The notes beneath the pieces are model-generated. The model searched no databases and was not told where the DNA came from. It was given only the letters and a program-made list of their open reading frames with translations. The position numbers and the translations under genes were made by a program. Positions 46,781 through 47,144 of a stretch of 47,144 bases of DNA are shown piece after piece. Position 1 is the first letter of the stretch. Each line of letters opens with the position of its first letter. Location of the stretch: contig CM022678.1 in assembly GCA_012295275.1 (NCBI GenBank), positions 7,656,099-7,703,242 of the forward strand, written 5' to 3'. The DNA comes from Chrysomallon squamiferum. Taxonomy: Eukaryota > Mollusca > Gastropoda > Neomphalida > Peltospiridae.

Positions 46781-47005
46781 TTATTGAATACGTATAATTA
46801 CAAAATAATCCAGGCGATCTCTGTTGCCGTATTCTGTGACCAGAGTCTGAAGCCGCTGGGTGGTGTCTCTGTAGACGTGACGCTGTGGGGTGGGGCTTCT
46901 CTGGCAAGTATCTGGTGCAGGGTTACAGTGTTGATGGATTGTTCTGTTTTTCACAACATCCAGAAACAGCCAGGTATTTGGATGACGACTGTAGTTTGTT
47001 GACAT
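46781..47005 (-). CDS. Unassigned ORF at right edge
   Basis: 74-codon ORF (RHPNTWLFLDVVKNRTIHQH, CNPAPDTCQRSPTPQRHVYR) with an overlapping plus-strand ORF (46703-47002: VAVFCDQSLKPLGGVSVDVT). Both have protein-like composition and only one can be real. GC content is higher than around it. Probably part of a repeat or transposon ORF; family unknown. Confidence 0.25.
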   Translation of the reverse strand: MSTNYSRHPNTWLFLDVVKNRTIHQHCNPAPDTCQRSPTPQRHVYRDTTQRLQTLVTEYGNRDRLDYFVIIRIQ

Positions 47006-47144
47006 GAACTTTGGAACAACACGCGGCTCTAACAGTTAAGTTTGTAGATAAACAAACAAAATAAGAAAAGTTTATTCTTTTTCATTATTCTCAAGTTTAA
47101 GCGATGTTTGGCCGCTTCAAAAACCTTGTTAACGACTCAGACTG
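47006..47144. other. Right edge, no feature seen
   Basis: AT-rich DNA with A-rich patches; nothing supported. Confidence 0.5.

Noticed and set aside
46703-47002. Plus-strand ORF at the right edge as a gene
   Set aside because: It overlaps an equally long minus-strand ORF; no start context, splice site or family supports it over the other.

Overview
The window looks like animal nuclear DNA, most plausibly from a mollusc or another lophotrochozoan. It is AT-rich and has short exons with GT/AG splice sites. The recognisable protein families are animal ones: a RING/coiled-coil/propeller protein, a CAMSAP-type microtubule minus-end protein, an IRAG/LRMP-type coiled coil and calcium-binding EGF domains. 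There are several LINE remnants and a very high load of di-, tri- and tetranucleotide microsatellites. I cannot name the species from the sequence. No rRNA, tRNA, CRISPR array or bacterial-type operon was seen.

Layout. 1-3570: AT-rich non-coding DNA with long microsatellites. 3580-5631 (+): a two-exon gene for a RING, coiled-coil and beta-propeller-like protein without a B-box, with two apparent frameshifts. 5.6-16 kb: non-coding DNA with repeats: a Tigger/pogo-like transposon remnant (6.43-6.59 kb), a perfect 77-bp repeat in four copies (6.9-7.2 kb), an inverted pair of about 190-bp repeats (7.94 and 11.9 kb), one arm of a 1.2-kb inverted duplication (8.19-9.38 kb), and a few isolated exon-like ORFs. 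17.2-18.7 kb: a LINE remnant whose 5' part is inverted.

21.9-33.2 kb is a mosaic of exons. Plus-strand exons at 21.95, 31.17, 31.59, 32.10, 32.55 (weak) and 32.99 kb read in family order as the N-terminal and CH-domain part of a CAMSAP protein. Those I could translate mostly carry frameshifts or in-frame stops, so I call it an unprocessed pseudogene, with sequence error as the alternative. Its long first gap holds minus-strand material: a deleted, dead copy of the RING gene (22.75-23.08 kb), three intact exons of an IRAG/LRMP-like protein (23.57-24.58 kb), and a chain of EGF-domain exons (27.3-29.8 kb), each with a stop or frameshift.

33.37-34.44 kb is the endonuclease end of a LINE, cut by a 200-N assembly gap. 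From 34.645 to about 44.03 kb is one minisatellite with a unit of about 71-75 bp and roughly 130 copies. It is stop-poor on the minus strand, which produces many long but meaningless ORFs. After it come trinucleotide repeats, the second arm of the 1.2-kb inverted duplication (44.87-46.19 kb), a LINE C-terminal remnant, and an unassigned ORF at the right edge.

No functional pathway joins these genes. The common theme is gene decay, duplication and repeat expansion. The many one-base frameshifts in otherwise well-kept exons could be true pseudogenisation or indel errors in the assembly; reads or transcripts would decide.
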